A stretch of 64,000 nt of DNA from Adiantum capillus-veneris. Its lineage: Eukaryota > Streptophyta > Polypodiopsida > Polypodiales > Pteridaceae. Shown one piece after another: positions 23,501 to 33,796 of this stretch. Each line of letters starts with the position of its first letter. Within the stretch, counting starts at the first letter, position 1. The stretch is taken from contig CM043967.1 of NCBI GenBank assembly GCA_014529385.2, positions 135,855,182 through 135,919,181 on the forward strand, given 5' to 3'. The translations under genes and the position numbers were made by a program. The notes beneath the pieces were generated by a model. The model ran no database searches. It saw only the letters and a list, made by a program, of their open reading frames with translations, and was not told where the DNA came from.

Positions 23501-23911
23501 AGAAAATGGTTGATCTCTATCCATGCAAGCATAAAAGGGAGAATCATGATGAGGAATGTAGCAACCGGCTACAAAAATGGGTGCTCTTTTTGGTGTCATA
23601 ATTTTCAGCCATACATAACGTTTAAACTTGTCATCTTTCACAATTGATACAAAATCTTCCAATCCTTTCTTAACCATACATGCTAACCCTCCTTGTCCTC
23701 TTCGTTGCTTGAGATTCTTTGACCACATCAATGAATGTACATTGTAATCCTCCAAGCCGTTAATCCTTTGTGTATCATGCTCCCAAGTTTCAACAAGAAG
23801 TACAACATCGGCTTTGCTTGTTAGTTCATCAATGCCAACCCCCGCATTCCATGGGTATCCATTACAATTCCAAAAGCATATTTTCAATTGTAACTCGGTC
23901 TCATAGGTCAC
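20517..23911 (-). pseudogene. LINE ORF2: endonuclease and reverse transcriptase
   Basis: The endonuclease (23911 to ~22900) starts LKICFWNCNGYPWN, has DVVLLVETW, and later VIDYMLLSE and PESDHRTL, the usual late Asp/His motif. A frameshift near 23437 falls just at the GD-MNAR catalytic motif. After a TAA at 22728 the frame continues into reverse transcriptase (22643-20787, 618 residues): SNYRTIMIGSLMAKL near 120, FVDFKKAFD at 190-198, GVKQGCPLSP at 248-257, and the catalytic YADD at 295-298. One more stop (TAG, 20787) precedes the C-terminal finger CTLCSLQVRESEYHTLLEC (CX2CX9HX4C). Apart from the three breaks the enzyme motifs are intact. No in-frame ATG exists near the ORF2 start. Confidence 0.9.
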
Positions 23912-23917
23912 GCATCC

Positions 23918-24868
23918 CTATTTGCTTGAGAGACTTGCCTCCTCCTTGGGCACATTTTCTTCATGAGAGATTTCCTTGTTTTTATTATTCTTTTCCTCAT
24001 ATGCCTTGCGACGCATATTTTGTTGCTTAATAGTGCGATCTTCACATACAAAACATTTTTTATTTCTCAAATAGATCCAACTATTATCAAGGATAATCTT
24101 TCGCTTGGTCTCATCCGGCATGGTGCATACAATTGGCCATTCTCCCGAGCGAGGAGCTCCTTGCTTCCCCACTCTATGTGCTCCATAGACCATAACTCCG
24201 GACATGCCAAAGTGGGTTTTGAAGAAATCTTCAATAACAATGGCAAGAGAAGGAGGCGTCTCTAACTTCTCTTCGGGAATTCCACGAATAACAATGTTCT
24301 TGGAACGTCGCTCCCGTTCCTTCAACTCCTCCACATCTACATTCTCAACATTCTTTGTTTGAACCATAGCTTGCATGAGTGAGGAATTAGAAACCACATT
24401 GCTACCACATACATCAGCCCAAGACTTGTTTGTGCATACATTTTTCATGTCGCATACATCCCGGCTCATAGTGTCAAATTTCTCCTCTTTCAATACATGG
24501 TCATGCTCTACTTTGCTCATCCGCTCCTTCAAAGCATTCAAGTCCACAAGAGAGCGTTTACATTCCTTGACTTCCTCTTCAAGTTGCATCAAACGTGTTG
24601 TTTGCATCTCAAGTGTCCTCTTGAGATTCTCATTCTCAACCACAAGTACCCTTAGTGTGCCATTCTCCATTGCAAGTGCTCGTAAGTCTTCGCCTTGTTT
24701 GTTTACGGTCTCTTGCAATGATACCAAGTACGCCATGATCATGGTTTCCGATGTCGTTGGTTGGGTGGTTGTGTTGCTATCTCCACACTTAGGAGATTTT
24801 GGATCATTTTCCACAATGGTTGTGGATCTTGTTGAAGAAGAAGAACCCTTGCGAGTGCCGGAAGACAT
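23918..24868 (-). CDS. LINE ORF1 protein, intact
   Basis: 316 residues from an ATG at 24868. The N-terminus is Ser/Thr-rich. A coiled coil follows at about residues 50-125 (leucine heptads, VENENLKRTLEMQTTRLMQL). A folded region begins near residue 185 (ERRSKNIVIRGIPEEK ... VYGAHRVGK ... IVCTMPDETKRKIILDN), resembling the RRM-like RNA-binding core of L1-type ORF1 proteins. A basic C-terminal tail follows. It would coat the LINE RNA and act as a chaperone. It ends with a TAG, and the ORF2 sequence continues in the same frame two codons later. It is the only uninterrupted full-length element protein in the window. Confidence 0.85.
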   Translation of the reverse strand: MSSGTRKGSSSSTRSTTIVENDPKSPKCGDSNTTTQPTTSETMIMAYLVSLQETVNKQGEDLRALAMENGTLRVLVVENENLKRTLEMQTTRLMQLEEEVKECKRSLVDLNALKERMSKVEHDHVLKEEKFDTMSRDVCDMKNVCTNKSWADVCGSNVVSNSSLMQAMVQTKNVENVDVEELKERERRSKNIVIRGIPEEKLETPPSLAIVIEDFFKTHFGMSGVMVYGAHRVGKQGAPRSGEWPIVCTMPDETKRKIILDNSWIYLRNKKCFVCEDRTIKQQNMRRKAYEEKNNKNKEISHEENVPKEEASLSSK

Positions 24869-25092
24869 TGTATGTAAAATAGGAGATGATAATCAATTTT
24901 GTTGAACCTGTTCACTTTGGAAATGCTGCTACAGAAATGCCTTCTATAACTCTGAAAATTTATGTCTTTACATCAATGCGTAGAGGACTTCGTGCTCTTC
25001 GATTGAGGCTATAGATCACCCAAATCGGAGTTCGGATGAAGAAGTTATGATCAAAAGAGTGGACTGCTGTCTACTAGGTCAAAAACGGCTGC

Positions 25093-25095
<3 letters not shown>
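24869..25095 (-). promoter_or_regulatory. LINE 5' leader
   Basis: 227 bases between the (GA)n junction and the ORF1 ATG, starting on the element strand GTGCAGCCGTTTTTGACC. LINEs usually carry an internal promoter here; nothing specific is identifiable. Confidence 0.45.
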
Positions 25096-25172
<77 letters not shown>

Positions 25173-25969
25173 CCTTGCAAGCAAGCCCCTAGCTTCCTTG
25201 GTCGACCCCTCATTGTAGCTCAAGCTTCAAATTGATTGGACCCCTACAAGCTTAGCCAATCACATGCAGAGTGATTATCAAGCAACCATGCTAGCCTTAG
25301 GACAAGTGTCCCCCTTTCCCCTTTGAGAGAGAGGACTTGATAAATTCATAAACAATAATTTAATTAACTAAATTATCATTGGACTTGAGAGGACAACTAA
25401 TAGGCTTTAGGCACCTTATGAGGGCAACATGAAGAGGAACTTGACATGTATTTTTATCGCTTCTTTAGACAAGACTTGCCTTGTGTGAGGGTGTGAGTGT
25501 TCTCTCTCATGCCGCTACAATTAGGGCTCGTCCCCCCTTGAGTAGGGATCTAGTTTGACTTTTGGAACACCTTAAGCCCCTTAAGCACCTTAGCCATGGA
25601 GCACCTTAGTACCTTATTCATTAAGCACCTCAAGCACCCGAGTCAGCAAGCACGACAAGCACCTCAAGCTTGGTCCGGGTTCCCACCTCAAGCGCAACCC
25701 TAGATTGCCTAAGGTCTAAGAACTTTTAACACTAACCTTTGGAGTTTTTTAGTGAAGCTAACCCTAAGGTCTTAAACCTCCATTAGCTAACCTTGCTCTT
25801 TGAGAGACTATCTCTCATTTGGACCCCTTTAACCTTGCCCCCCCCTTGAGATAGATCCATAAGCACATGTCTATATTCTAACCCTTGTTACCTTTTATTC
25901 TGCCACATTAAATGATCAATGTAACATGAGAAAATCAGTTGGGCTGGTTATATATTAGATTTTATGACA
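25096..25969 (-). repeat. Left LTR of B, inner fragment
   Basis: The (GA)n run 25096-25169 is followed by TTGCAAGCAAGCCCCTAGCT..., colinear with 32581-33413, ending TTTTATGACA at 25969. It completes the LTR interrupted by the LINE. Confidence 0.9.
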
Positions 25970-25982
25970 TTACCTCTCTCTT
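25970..25982 (-). other. Polypurine tract of B
   Basis: On the minus strand the tract reads AAGAGAGAGGTAA, directly abutting the 3' LTR of B. Confidence 0.65.
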
Positions 25983-26393
25983 GAAATCATAGTCATCCTT
26001 GACTATGAGGTATAAGAGATAAAGCCTTAGTCATTAGTCGATGGTTCTTAGTGGGTAGAGGATCCCTTTTTACCCTATGACATCATTCCAAGAGGGATGA
26101 CTAGTCCATTGGGGGATTGGGAGACTTAACTGCCACAAGCATGTCTGCTCTTGAGTCCATTTCATTCTTCCAAAGTAGAGTGATAAAATTCTACTTGGTG
26201 TTTAAGAGATGTCGTCATCACAAACATGATTATAAGCATGCAAACTAATTAAATTTGTGCCAATAAAAAGAGAATTAGTCTTATATGACAAAAACATTGA
26301 TCGTTTATAAGAAATATGTACATTTGCTTACTCTAATGTAGCATTGAAAGCATTGACAAGGTTCATACTATCTTTAAGCTGTATTCCTTGCAT
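25983..26393 (-). other. 3' untranslated region of B
   Basis: About 400 non-coding bases between the chromodomain-like tail and the polypurine tract. Nothing else is seen. Confidence 0.5.
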
Positions 26394-26620
26394 CTATCTA
26401 GCATCTTCAAAAGGATAATTTTTGAACTTAATAAGATATCGTTGGATAATCTTACCATATCTTAGCACCTTGTCTTCATGCCGAACTATAGCTATGGGTT
26501 GTAGTACCTCTTCTTGGTCTTCGATTTCTGGGGGGTCTTCAATAATTGGTTCACTTGGTGGATCTCCTTTGTAGGGCTTAAGTAGGCTCACATGAAAAGC
26601 ATTGTGTATGAACCAATGGT
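26394..26620 (-). pseudogene. Chromodomain-like C-terminus of B pol
   Basis: The frame reads SLLKPYKGDPPSEP, an acidic proline stretch, then AIVRHEDKVLRYGKIIQRYLIKFKNYPFEDARWM. The YLIKFKNYP..DA.W segment corresponds to the LVKWKG..P..A.WE strand of chromodomains. It is diverged but has the expected position after integrase. Confidence 0.65.
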
Positions 26621-27610
26621 TGAGAAACTTGAGTTAATAAGCCATGTCATTGATTGGCTTCAAGATTTTAAAAGGACCATAGTTTCTTTTTACTAGTTTA
26701 GCATAATACTTTTGATGGCCCGTAGATTTTTGCCCGTTGTTTGCCTTAATTGAGCCTTGGGAAACTTGAGTAAAACCAAATCATTTTCTTTGAATGTTAA
26801 GGCCCTTTTGTGCTTATCAGCAACAACCTTTTGCCTTTGTTCAAAGATGAATATAGCCTCCTTAATCTTTTGGAAAGATTCTTGTAGGTCACGGCTATAC
26901 TCATCAGCAACGAAGATCTTCCCATGTACTTTAAGTAGCAAGGGACTTTTAGGTCTTCCGTCTATGATCTCAAAAGGTGCCTTTCCCATAGTAGTATGGA
27001 CAATATTACTGTATGCATATTCTACAAGGGGTAAGTATTTCTCCCATTGTGAGCGTTGATCTACTTCGGTAACATAAGTCTTTAGTAGAATCATAAGATT
27101 GACTATCTCACTTTGGCCATCCATTTGTGGGTGATAGGCCGAAGAGAACTTCAATCTTGTACCTAGATTTTCAAAGAGACCTTTCCAAAAATTAGTGGTC
27201 ATTCTAGGATCTCTATCTAACATGATGGATGTTGGCAATCCATGGTGTTTGGAAATTTGAGATATGAAGAGAGTTGCCATTTGTTGTGCCTTAATATTCT
27301 TCTTGACAGGAATAAAGTGTGCTTGCTTGCTAAACCAGTCGACTATTGTCCATGTTCCCATATTCCTATGGATAGGCTTGGGTAATCCAAAGATAAAATC
27401 CATGGATATACTCTCCAATGGTGAATTAGGGATTGGAAATGGAAGGAGTAATCCATGCTGCTTCCCTCTATCATACTTGGTTTTTTGACATACCACACAT
27501 TTTGAAACATACTCTTGCATGTTCACTTTCATGGTAGGCCAATAGAAGTATGTCTCTACTCCTCAAAGAGTAGGTTGAATGCCTCTATGCCTCGCATAGG
27601 GAGGAGCATG
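26621..27610 (-). pseudogene. Integrase of B
   Basis: A 279-residue frame at 26693-27532. The zinc domain ends with CVVCQKTK near residue 12, with its His half upstream across a stop near 27570. The catalytic Asp is in SMDFIFGLPKP (~45), the second in IMLDRDPRMT (~105), and the Glu in PQMDGQSEIVNLMI (~142), a regular D,D35E arrangement. The C-terminal part has NDLVLLKFPKAQLR. All three catalytic residues are present, making this the best preserved enzyme of B. The frame ends in another frame before the chromodomain-like tail. Confidence 0.85.
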
Positions 27611-27795
27611 GGATTCATACATGACTTTCTCATGAAAGGAGTGGGTAACACATAGTCTATTGCCATGGAGAAGATAACCATGCTGCAAGGTGAATGGTTC
27701 TTATTTCTTCCTCAATGCAAGGGCTAGCATTATATCTTCAAAGTCAGGTTCAATAGCATACTCATCTATCATAGAAGATAGATAATTGTGAGTTG

Positions 27796-28454
27796 CTATA
27801 GACATCGCATTGACTCTTGGTTGTTGTGAAAGTGCATCGGCCACTTGATTGTGCTTACCTGCAATGTGAGCAATATGAAAAATTGCAAAATAAATTTTCC
27901 CATTTCATTTGTTTGTCGGAGAGCTTGGTTTGCGTCATGAATTAATTGAGACTTTGGTGGTCTAAATGCAGTCCCCAATAGATAGTGCTTCCATGTGTCT
28001 AGGGCATGTAGAATAGCTAAAAGCTCTTTTTTGTATATGCCCAAGACTCGTTCATCGGCATTGAGCCTTTGGCTCTCATATGCTATCGCATGCCCTTCTT
28101 GAAGCAAGACTGATCCAAGGCAATCACCACAAGAATCACATTAGACCTCAAATGGCTTTGAGAGATCCGAAAGCATAAGGACTGGCTGGAAGGTAAGCTT
28201 CTCTTTGAGCTTGTTAAAAGAATTTTTCTCTTTAGCAGTCCATGAGTACTTAACGTTCTTCTTTGTTAAGTCATGTAATGGTCTTGCTATTTGAGAGAAT
28301 TTTTCTATGAAGCATCTATAGTATGTACACATACCAATAAAGCATCGTAGCTCATGTAGATTCATTGGATTAGGCCATGCTTTTATTACCTCCAACTTTG
28401 ATGGATCTATACGGATACCATCTTGAGAGATAATAAGTAAAATCTCTATAGGAA
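27796..28454 (-). pseudogene. Reverse transcriptase thumb and RNase H of B
   Basis: 28141-28454 encodes DGIRIDPSKLEVIKAWPNP, ELRCFIGMCTYYRCFIEKFSQIARPL and SWTAKEKNSFNKLKEKL, the reverse transcriptase thumb/connection. An in-frame stop lies at the first RNase H Asp region (28141). RNase H continues at 27796-28107 with GHAIAYESQRLN, YKKELLAILHALDTWKHYLLG and then decays in another frame. Confidence 0.8.
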
Positions 28455-28900
28455 TGCAAACTGCTTATAAATTATCAAGTCGTCTTCAATTCTCTCCGAT
28501 TTATGAATTCTAAACCTTACAAGGTAATTTGGAGGATTGTTGCCATAATGTAAGGATGATTGTTGCAATGCCATGTATACATTTGATGAAGCATAGCTAG
28601 TCATGTGAGCAATTCCTTCTTTGTTTTGGTTCCATTATGTTTGGTGCGAACGAAGTGATCAAGTGGTAGGTCTTGTCCAGATAATGCATAATAATGATCA
28701 TACTATTTTCCCATACAAGCAGTTTTTCCCACAATGCTAACATTTACTATGCTTGCACTTCTAAACTTATTGTTGTAGTGATCATTGATTGCTTATTGTA
28801 GGAAGTTCAATCTATTATTGTGATTTTTTCAAGCAATGTTTGGCTTCGTTGAAGAAGGCATCATTGTCTGAGCACTATTAACATAGTGCGGTACAACTCA
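28455..28900. other. ~0.45-kb insertion in reverse transcriptase of B
   Basis: Reverse transcriptase similarity stops on the right at about 28900 (FQALRENKL) and resumes on the left at about 28454 (IISQDGIRI). Normally some 20 codons separate these segments. The inserted sequence is AT-rich and non-coding, and I see no inverted or terminal repeats. A short target duplication is not obvious. Confidence 0.55.
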
Positions 28901-29455
28901 CTCTTCTTTTAATTGATAAAAGCTTGTTCTCTCTCAAAGCTTGAAAAATCACCTAGAGATGTTGCTTGTGTTCCTCCAAGGACTTGGAGTAGATGATGAT
29001 ATCGTCAAAGAACACTCTTGTGAATTTGTGGTAGTTTTATCCATTAAATGATTGAAAGTGGCTGGTGCATTAGTCAAGCCAAAAGGCATGGCTAGATATT
29101 CATAAAGACCAAACGTTGTACAAAACGCGGTCTTTATGATATCTTCATTCACTATCCTTATTTGATGATAGCCACTTTTAAGGTCATTCCTACTGAAGTA
29201 GGTAGAGCCTTGTAGCTTATCAAAAAAATCTTAAACCCATGGTATGGGAAATTTGTTTTTCATAGTGATATGGTTTAGTGCTCGATAGTCCACACACATG
29301 CGATATGTCCATCTTTCTTTTGCACTAAAAGGACTAGAGAACAAAAGGGAGAGGATCTAGGCATCACCATCCCTTTGTCTACCAATTCTTGTACTTGCCT
29401 CATGATCTCCTCTTGTTGAGCTTGGGAAACTCGATAAGGAGGCTTGTTAGGCATT
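28901..29455 (-). pseudogene. Reverse transcriptase palm of B
   Basis: The frame at 28949-29152 has [34 protein letters not shown], the standard gypsy palm sequence. In the next frame at about 28975-29025 the catalytic loop reads [23 protein letters not shown], that is FFDD in place of YxDD but with both aspartates. A frameshift separates the two. Confidence 0.85.
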
Positions 29456-30060
29456 CAATGGTCATCATCCCCTTGTTTTGGAGGTAAGTCCATAGGGATA
29501 TCATCGATAAAAACATCTTGGAATCCATTTAGAATATTAGACATGTCTAACTCTTCTTGATTCCTACCATTTTCATTTGATAAAACATTAGCATCATTTA
29601 GAGACTCTTTGACAAAAATCAGGTACGTAGAAATTGTGCTTGTCATTGACTTATCAAAAGCAGGTGAATCTACAAGTGGTATAGTACGACCGGACTCATT
29701 AGAATCTATATACATGCTCTTTTCCCTATAGGTGAAGTACATTCTCCTTTCAGGGAACGTCATGTTGACAACCATGCGATTGAACCATGGTGCCCCTAGG
29801 ATAACATCCTCATATTGGAGAGGAGAGATAAAAAGTCTTCTTTGTTGATATAGCTTTGAACATGAAGCCTCAACTTCCAAATCAAGGGAGTAACAGAGGC
29901 TTGCTGTCCCTTGAAGGCTCCATCAATAGTTATAGTATCTCCCATCTCAAAAGCTTGAATGCCCAACTTAGTGGTCAACTCCATTGATATGAGTTGTGAG
30001 TAGAGCCAAGATCAAACAGGATGAAGGCATCATGCTCCCTTACCTTTCCCCAAGCATAGG
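29455..30060 (-). pseudogene. Protease of B
   Basis: At about 29995-30050 (minus) the sequence encodes AFILFDLGSTHNSYQW, the retropepsin active-site loop with D-L-G replacing D-S/T-G. The next frames have TKLGIQAFEMGDTITIDG and EDVILGAPWFNRMVVNMTFPERRMYF, the ILG-PW late strand, then an acidic linker ending MDLPPKQG that leads to reverse transcriptase. The domain is split by a frameshift near 29880. Confidence 0.75.
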
Positions 30061-30139
30061 AGAGAGGTGATCCTTTGCAATGAGCATCCTCTTTTGGAGC
30101 TTCGATCATGGAAGCTCTAGGAGTCTCATTGCAGGTATT

Positions 30140-31467
30140 TCTTTTGGGGCAAGAACGATAGCCATGTCCTTGCTCCCCACACTTAAAGCATTTGTGGTCC
30201 TTACAAAAAGCTTCAAGTTCTTTAGGAGAGAGTTATTTTTACCATTTTAAACTCCCTTCTCCTTGGACTAATTGTTGTTGTTGTTGGAATTGCCTTGGGA
30301 AGAGTTTTGGGCATTGTTCTTCCCCTTTGCATCATTTTTATCTTTGTTTTCCATGGGCTTGGCATTCATTTTAGCCCCTTGTTGGAAATTGATGCGCGAA
30401 GCAACCATAGTCTGGTGGATTACTTCGGTGATAGAACCAGGCTGTTGGGAGTTCACACACTTGGCCATTTCTTCAAGTAATCCCGCACAATTTTTTTTCT
30501 TTTGCTCGACGAAGTCTATCTTTTGAAAGACGGTAGCATTGAGTTGTAAATCCCAAAACTTGTCCATATATTTGGGAATAGATTCTTTGGAGAACAACTT
30601 CAAACTCCGCCATTCGGTAAGCACTTTGTCCTTTGCATCGCTTGCAAGGAATTGCTTCATTATGGAGACTCGTAGAGTTTTCCATGTCTTTTGGGCTTCA
30701 TCGTTGCCACGAAGGCTAGCCCAACATTGACGAGTAGATTTCCAAAAGTGCATAGCTACATGATGTAGCTTGGAGGACTTTGTGAAGCCCTCGTCTCCAA
30801 AGGCCGCATCAAATTGCTGGATGAAGGCCAATACTTTGTCAAAAGCACCAAAGGTGCCATCATAGGTAAGAAAAGAGATACTCTTTCCTCCCTCTTTGAA
30901 CCTCTTGAGCTTTTGGGACCTTCTCCATGCATGGTAGGATTTGCGACGTCCTCTCCTCTTGTATTGTCTAGGAGAATAGCTGTTGCTTTTGTCAAAAGAG
31001 GAGGAAGGTGAAGAAGAAGGAGAAGAGGGTGACCTCTTTCTTGCCTTTTTATTCCTTTGTTTTCTCTCTTCCCTTTTGGAGTGCCAAGGAGAAGGACTAT
31101 TGGTTGACCGTTTCCTCGTAGGAGGAGTTGGGGACCATCTGTTGTCTTTATGGAGCCACATCTTCAGAGGAACTTAATGTTTGCTTCTTTCTTGTTCTTT
31201 GGATTCCTCCTCTCTTATGGGAGAGTGTCTTCTTCTCGGAGTCTCATCAAGAGGCCTCCTAAGATCTCTCTCCTCTTGGAGAGGAAGGGAAATCCCATAC
31301 GCACGAAGTTGTTGAGTAACTTTGAGTTGCAAAGCACGGTTGCCCATAGCTTGTTGCAACCTAGTAACTAGATAATTGACAAACATGGGGGCATCATCAT
31401 TAGCACCTTCATGTGCAAAATCAAAGTTGTCAACATTCATTCTACTCTCTTGGTTATTGTCATCCAT
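30140..31467 (-). pseudogene. Gag of B with zinc knuckle
   Basis: Starts MDDNNQESRMNVDNF (31467). One in-frame stop (31174-31176) separates it from the rest (31161-30268). A central Arg/Ser/Lys-rich region (RKRSPSSPSSSPSSSF) is followed by the gag core: FDAAFGDEGFTKSSKLHHVAM, TWKTLRVSIMKQFLASD, IPKYMDKFWDLQL. An Asn/Gln-rich end follows. Further on in another frame, CFKCGEQGHGYRSC (30150-30190) is a perfect CX2CX4HX4C zinc knuckle. The RS-rich segment before the capsid core is notable. Confidence 0.85.
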
Positions 31468-31834
31468 GCTAATTAAACTTATGTACGAATTACTTTGTGC
31501 TTTGATACCCTCAAAAACCTCAGTTGCTACTCTTCTTTAGCTTTGAAAATTAGTTCTCAAGTAGCCACACTCGTGGTTTAGACACTGTTCATTGCAAAGA
31601 CTAGTGGAGAGAGTCTAACATTAATCGGTTGATTATGGTTCTTGTTGAGCCAAAGGCAAGCCCCTAGAGACTCCATTATTAAGACTATAGTTCCCAACGG
31701 TGTACCTCGAACTAAGTTCTTTTCAACCAAGATAATAGATCCCTATCCCACTTACCCTATTGCAATGAGCAGGTCCAACCTTTCATGGACAACTTAAGGA
31801 CCTCTTTTCTTAACTAAGAAAAGAGAAACCAATA
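31468..31834 (-). other. Untranslated leader of B
   Basis: About 370 bases between the primer site and the gag ATG. No other signal is recognised. Confidence 0.5.
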
Positions 31835-31846
31835 ACTCTGATACCA
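31835..31846 (-). other. Primer-binding site of B, Met-tRNA type
   Basis: On the minus strand the site reads TGGTATCAGAGT, 11 of 12 to the standard site, one base from the LTR. Confidence 0.9.
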
Positions 31847-31847
31847 A

Positions 31848-32508
31848 TGTAATGGAAATGGCCTATGAACTTTGAGAATAGAGGAATTAAGAGAACTAGA
31901 CCGAGCATTTTTATGAGACTACTCTGAGAACATAGAGGGTAAAATTCATTAAACAGTAGCAACATGACCATTATACTTAATTAACTAGGCATGAAAAATA
32001 CTTTTGCAAGAGAGAGAATTAGAGAACATGAAAACAGTTAAGGATCGAATTTATGTGGAGAAGGTCCCCCCTCTAGTAGGTTTTTGTATTATAGATTCTC
32101 CCATAAAGAAAGACTTGGTACAATACAAATTTTGTGTTCCTTGTGACCTAGGTGATGCAATGAAGATGGAAAGCTTCATGCATCATGAGCATAACATAAA
32201 CTTTTGTAAACGCATTAACCATCCCTGGCCTTAGTCCCTAGGCCTCAAACACCGTTGAAGGTGGAGAGAGCTAGTGGGGAATGAGGGTAGGGAAGAGGAA
32301 GAAGAAGTAACATACAAGAAAGAGACAGTTCCTCACTCATCATCACTCTCCTTGCAAGCGTAATAATGTTAGACGATGGCAAGCTTAAGCATTCGAGCAT
32401 GGCTCTTGGTTGGATTTGCATTCCATGGCCAATAGTGTTGGTGTAGGCTCTCAACTTCTCAACAAACTTGGAGAAGGAGATGGAACTCTTGCACTTTGCA
32501 CTTCACAC

Positions 32509-32577
<69 letters not shown>

Positions 32578-33413
32578 ACATTGCAAGCAAGCCCCTAGCT
32601 TCCTTGGTCGACTCCTCATTCTAGCTCAAGCTTCAAATTGATTGGACCCCTACAAGCTTAGCCAATCACATGAAGAGTGCATATCAAACAACCATGCTAG
32701 CCTTAGGACAAGTGTCCCCCTTTCCCCTTTGAGAGAGAGGGCTTGATAAATTCATAAAAAATTAATTTAATTAGCTAAATTATCATCGGATCTCTTGAGA
32801 GGCCAACCAATAGGCTTTAAAAACCTTATGAGGGCAACATGAAGAGGAACTTGACATGTGTCCTTGTTGCTTCTTTAGAAAAGGCTTGCCCTGTGTGAGG
32901 GTGTGTGTGTTCTCTCTCATGCCCCTACAATTAGGACTCACCCCCACTTGAGTAGGGATCTAGTTTGAATTTTGGAACACCTTAAGCCCCTCAAGCACCT
33001 CAGTCATGGATCACCTTAGCACCTAAGTCATAAAGCACCTCAAACACCTTTGTCAGCAAGCACGACAAGCACCTCAAGCACCTCAGTCAACAAGCACGAC
33101 AAGCATCTCAAGCTTGGGCCGGGCTCCCACCTCAAGCACAACCCTAGCTTGCCTAAGGTCTGAGGACTTTTAACACTAACCTTTGGAGGTTTTTAATGCA
33201 GCTAACCCTAAGGTCTTTAAGCTCCAATAGCTAACCTTGCTCTTTGAGAGACCATCTATCATTTGGACCCCTTTAACCTTGGCCCCGTGTTGAGATAGAA
33301 CCATAAGCACATGTCTATATTTTAACCCTTGTTCGTGTTTATTCTCCCACATTAAATGATCAGTTTAATATGAGAAAATCATTTGGGTTGGTTAGATATT
33401 AGATTTTATGACA
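31848..33413 (-). repeat. Right LTR of B (5' LTR of the minus-strand element)
   Basis: 1,566 bp, TGTAATGGAAATGG...TTTTATGACA. It contains an uninterrupted (GA)n tract at 32512-32574 and has no LINE. Confidence 0.92.
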
Positions 33414-33796
33414 TGAGGGCACATGGCTTAACACATGTGGCAGATGAGTTGCACAAGAGTCCAAATGCCATCCAGTTAACATGGCTTTTCACATTTTATG
33501 GAGCTAATCTTGATCTTTGGAGAGTTTCCCCTTGACCTTCGAGAAAGGATACTCGTGAACCTTGAGAGGTGCATCTAGCCATATGAGCTACTATTTAAGC
33601 AACAAGCTCTCGTACACACTTTTCAACCTCAACCCTAGACTAGTAAACCATTGTCTGCATCTTATGAGTTTATGATTAATCAAATCATGTTTTGAGTCTA
33701 CTCTCTCTCTCTCTCTCTCTCTCTCCTAATTACTAGTGTAATTCTCAATGCTACCACCATGAATGCTAGTCTCACTGAATCCACCCTAGCCGAACA
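33414..33796 (+). repeat. 3' LTR of A, second fragment
   Basis: Opens with the TGAGG duplication, then GCACATGGCTTAACACATG... colinear with 11723-12104. It ends CCACCCTAGCCGAACA and includes a CT tract at about 33702-33725. Confidence 0.85.

Larger units (their letters stand above)
20485..25095 (-). mobile_element. LINE (non-LTR retrotransposon) in a (GA)n tract
   Basis: A 4.6-kb minus-strand element with GA repeats directly on both sides (20429-20484 and 25096-25169). It has a ~230-base 5' leader, ORF1 (coiled coil plus RNA-binding region), ORF2 (endonuclease, reverse transcriptase, C-terminal CCHC finger) and a ~30-base 3' UTR ending AATAAAA before the (TC)n. The right LTR of B carries the same (GA)n at 32512-32574 without a LINE, so the tract existed before insertion. 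The element appears full length, with one frameshift and two stops in ORF2. Confidence 0.9.
19750..33413 (-). mobile_element. Ty3/gypsy element B inserted in the LTR of A
   Basis: Begins TGTAATGG and ends TATGACA, flanked by the 5-bp duplication TGAGG (19745-19749 and 33414-33418). Its LTRs are 31848-33413 (1,566 bp, intact) and 19750-25969 (same sequence split by a LINE). Minus-strand order: primer site, gag with zinc knuckle, protease, reverse transcriptase, RNase H, integrase, chromodomain-like tail, polypurine tract. The LTRs differ at very roughly one base in ten. Stops, frameshifts and a ~0.45-kb insertion in reverse transcriptase make it defective. Confidence 0.92.
11628..33796 (+). 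mobile_element. Outer LTR retrotransposon A, non-autonomous, heavily nested
   Basis: The 5' LTR is at 11628-12104. The 3' LTR starts at about 19655 and ends at 33796, split by element B. The 95 + 378 bases of the split LTR add up to the length of the intact one. A Met-tRNA primer site follows the 5' LTR. After removing B and C the interior is only ~1.65 kb and has no gag or pol, so A needed enzymes from elsewhere. I could not find a convincing 5-bp target duplication (GGTAT on the left, CATAT on the right). Confidence 0.85.

Noticed and set aside
11628-33796. A 5-bp target duplication for element A
   Set aside because: Flanks GGTAT and CATAT share only part of their bases, so it is not claimed; boundaries rest on LTR alignment and the primer site.
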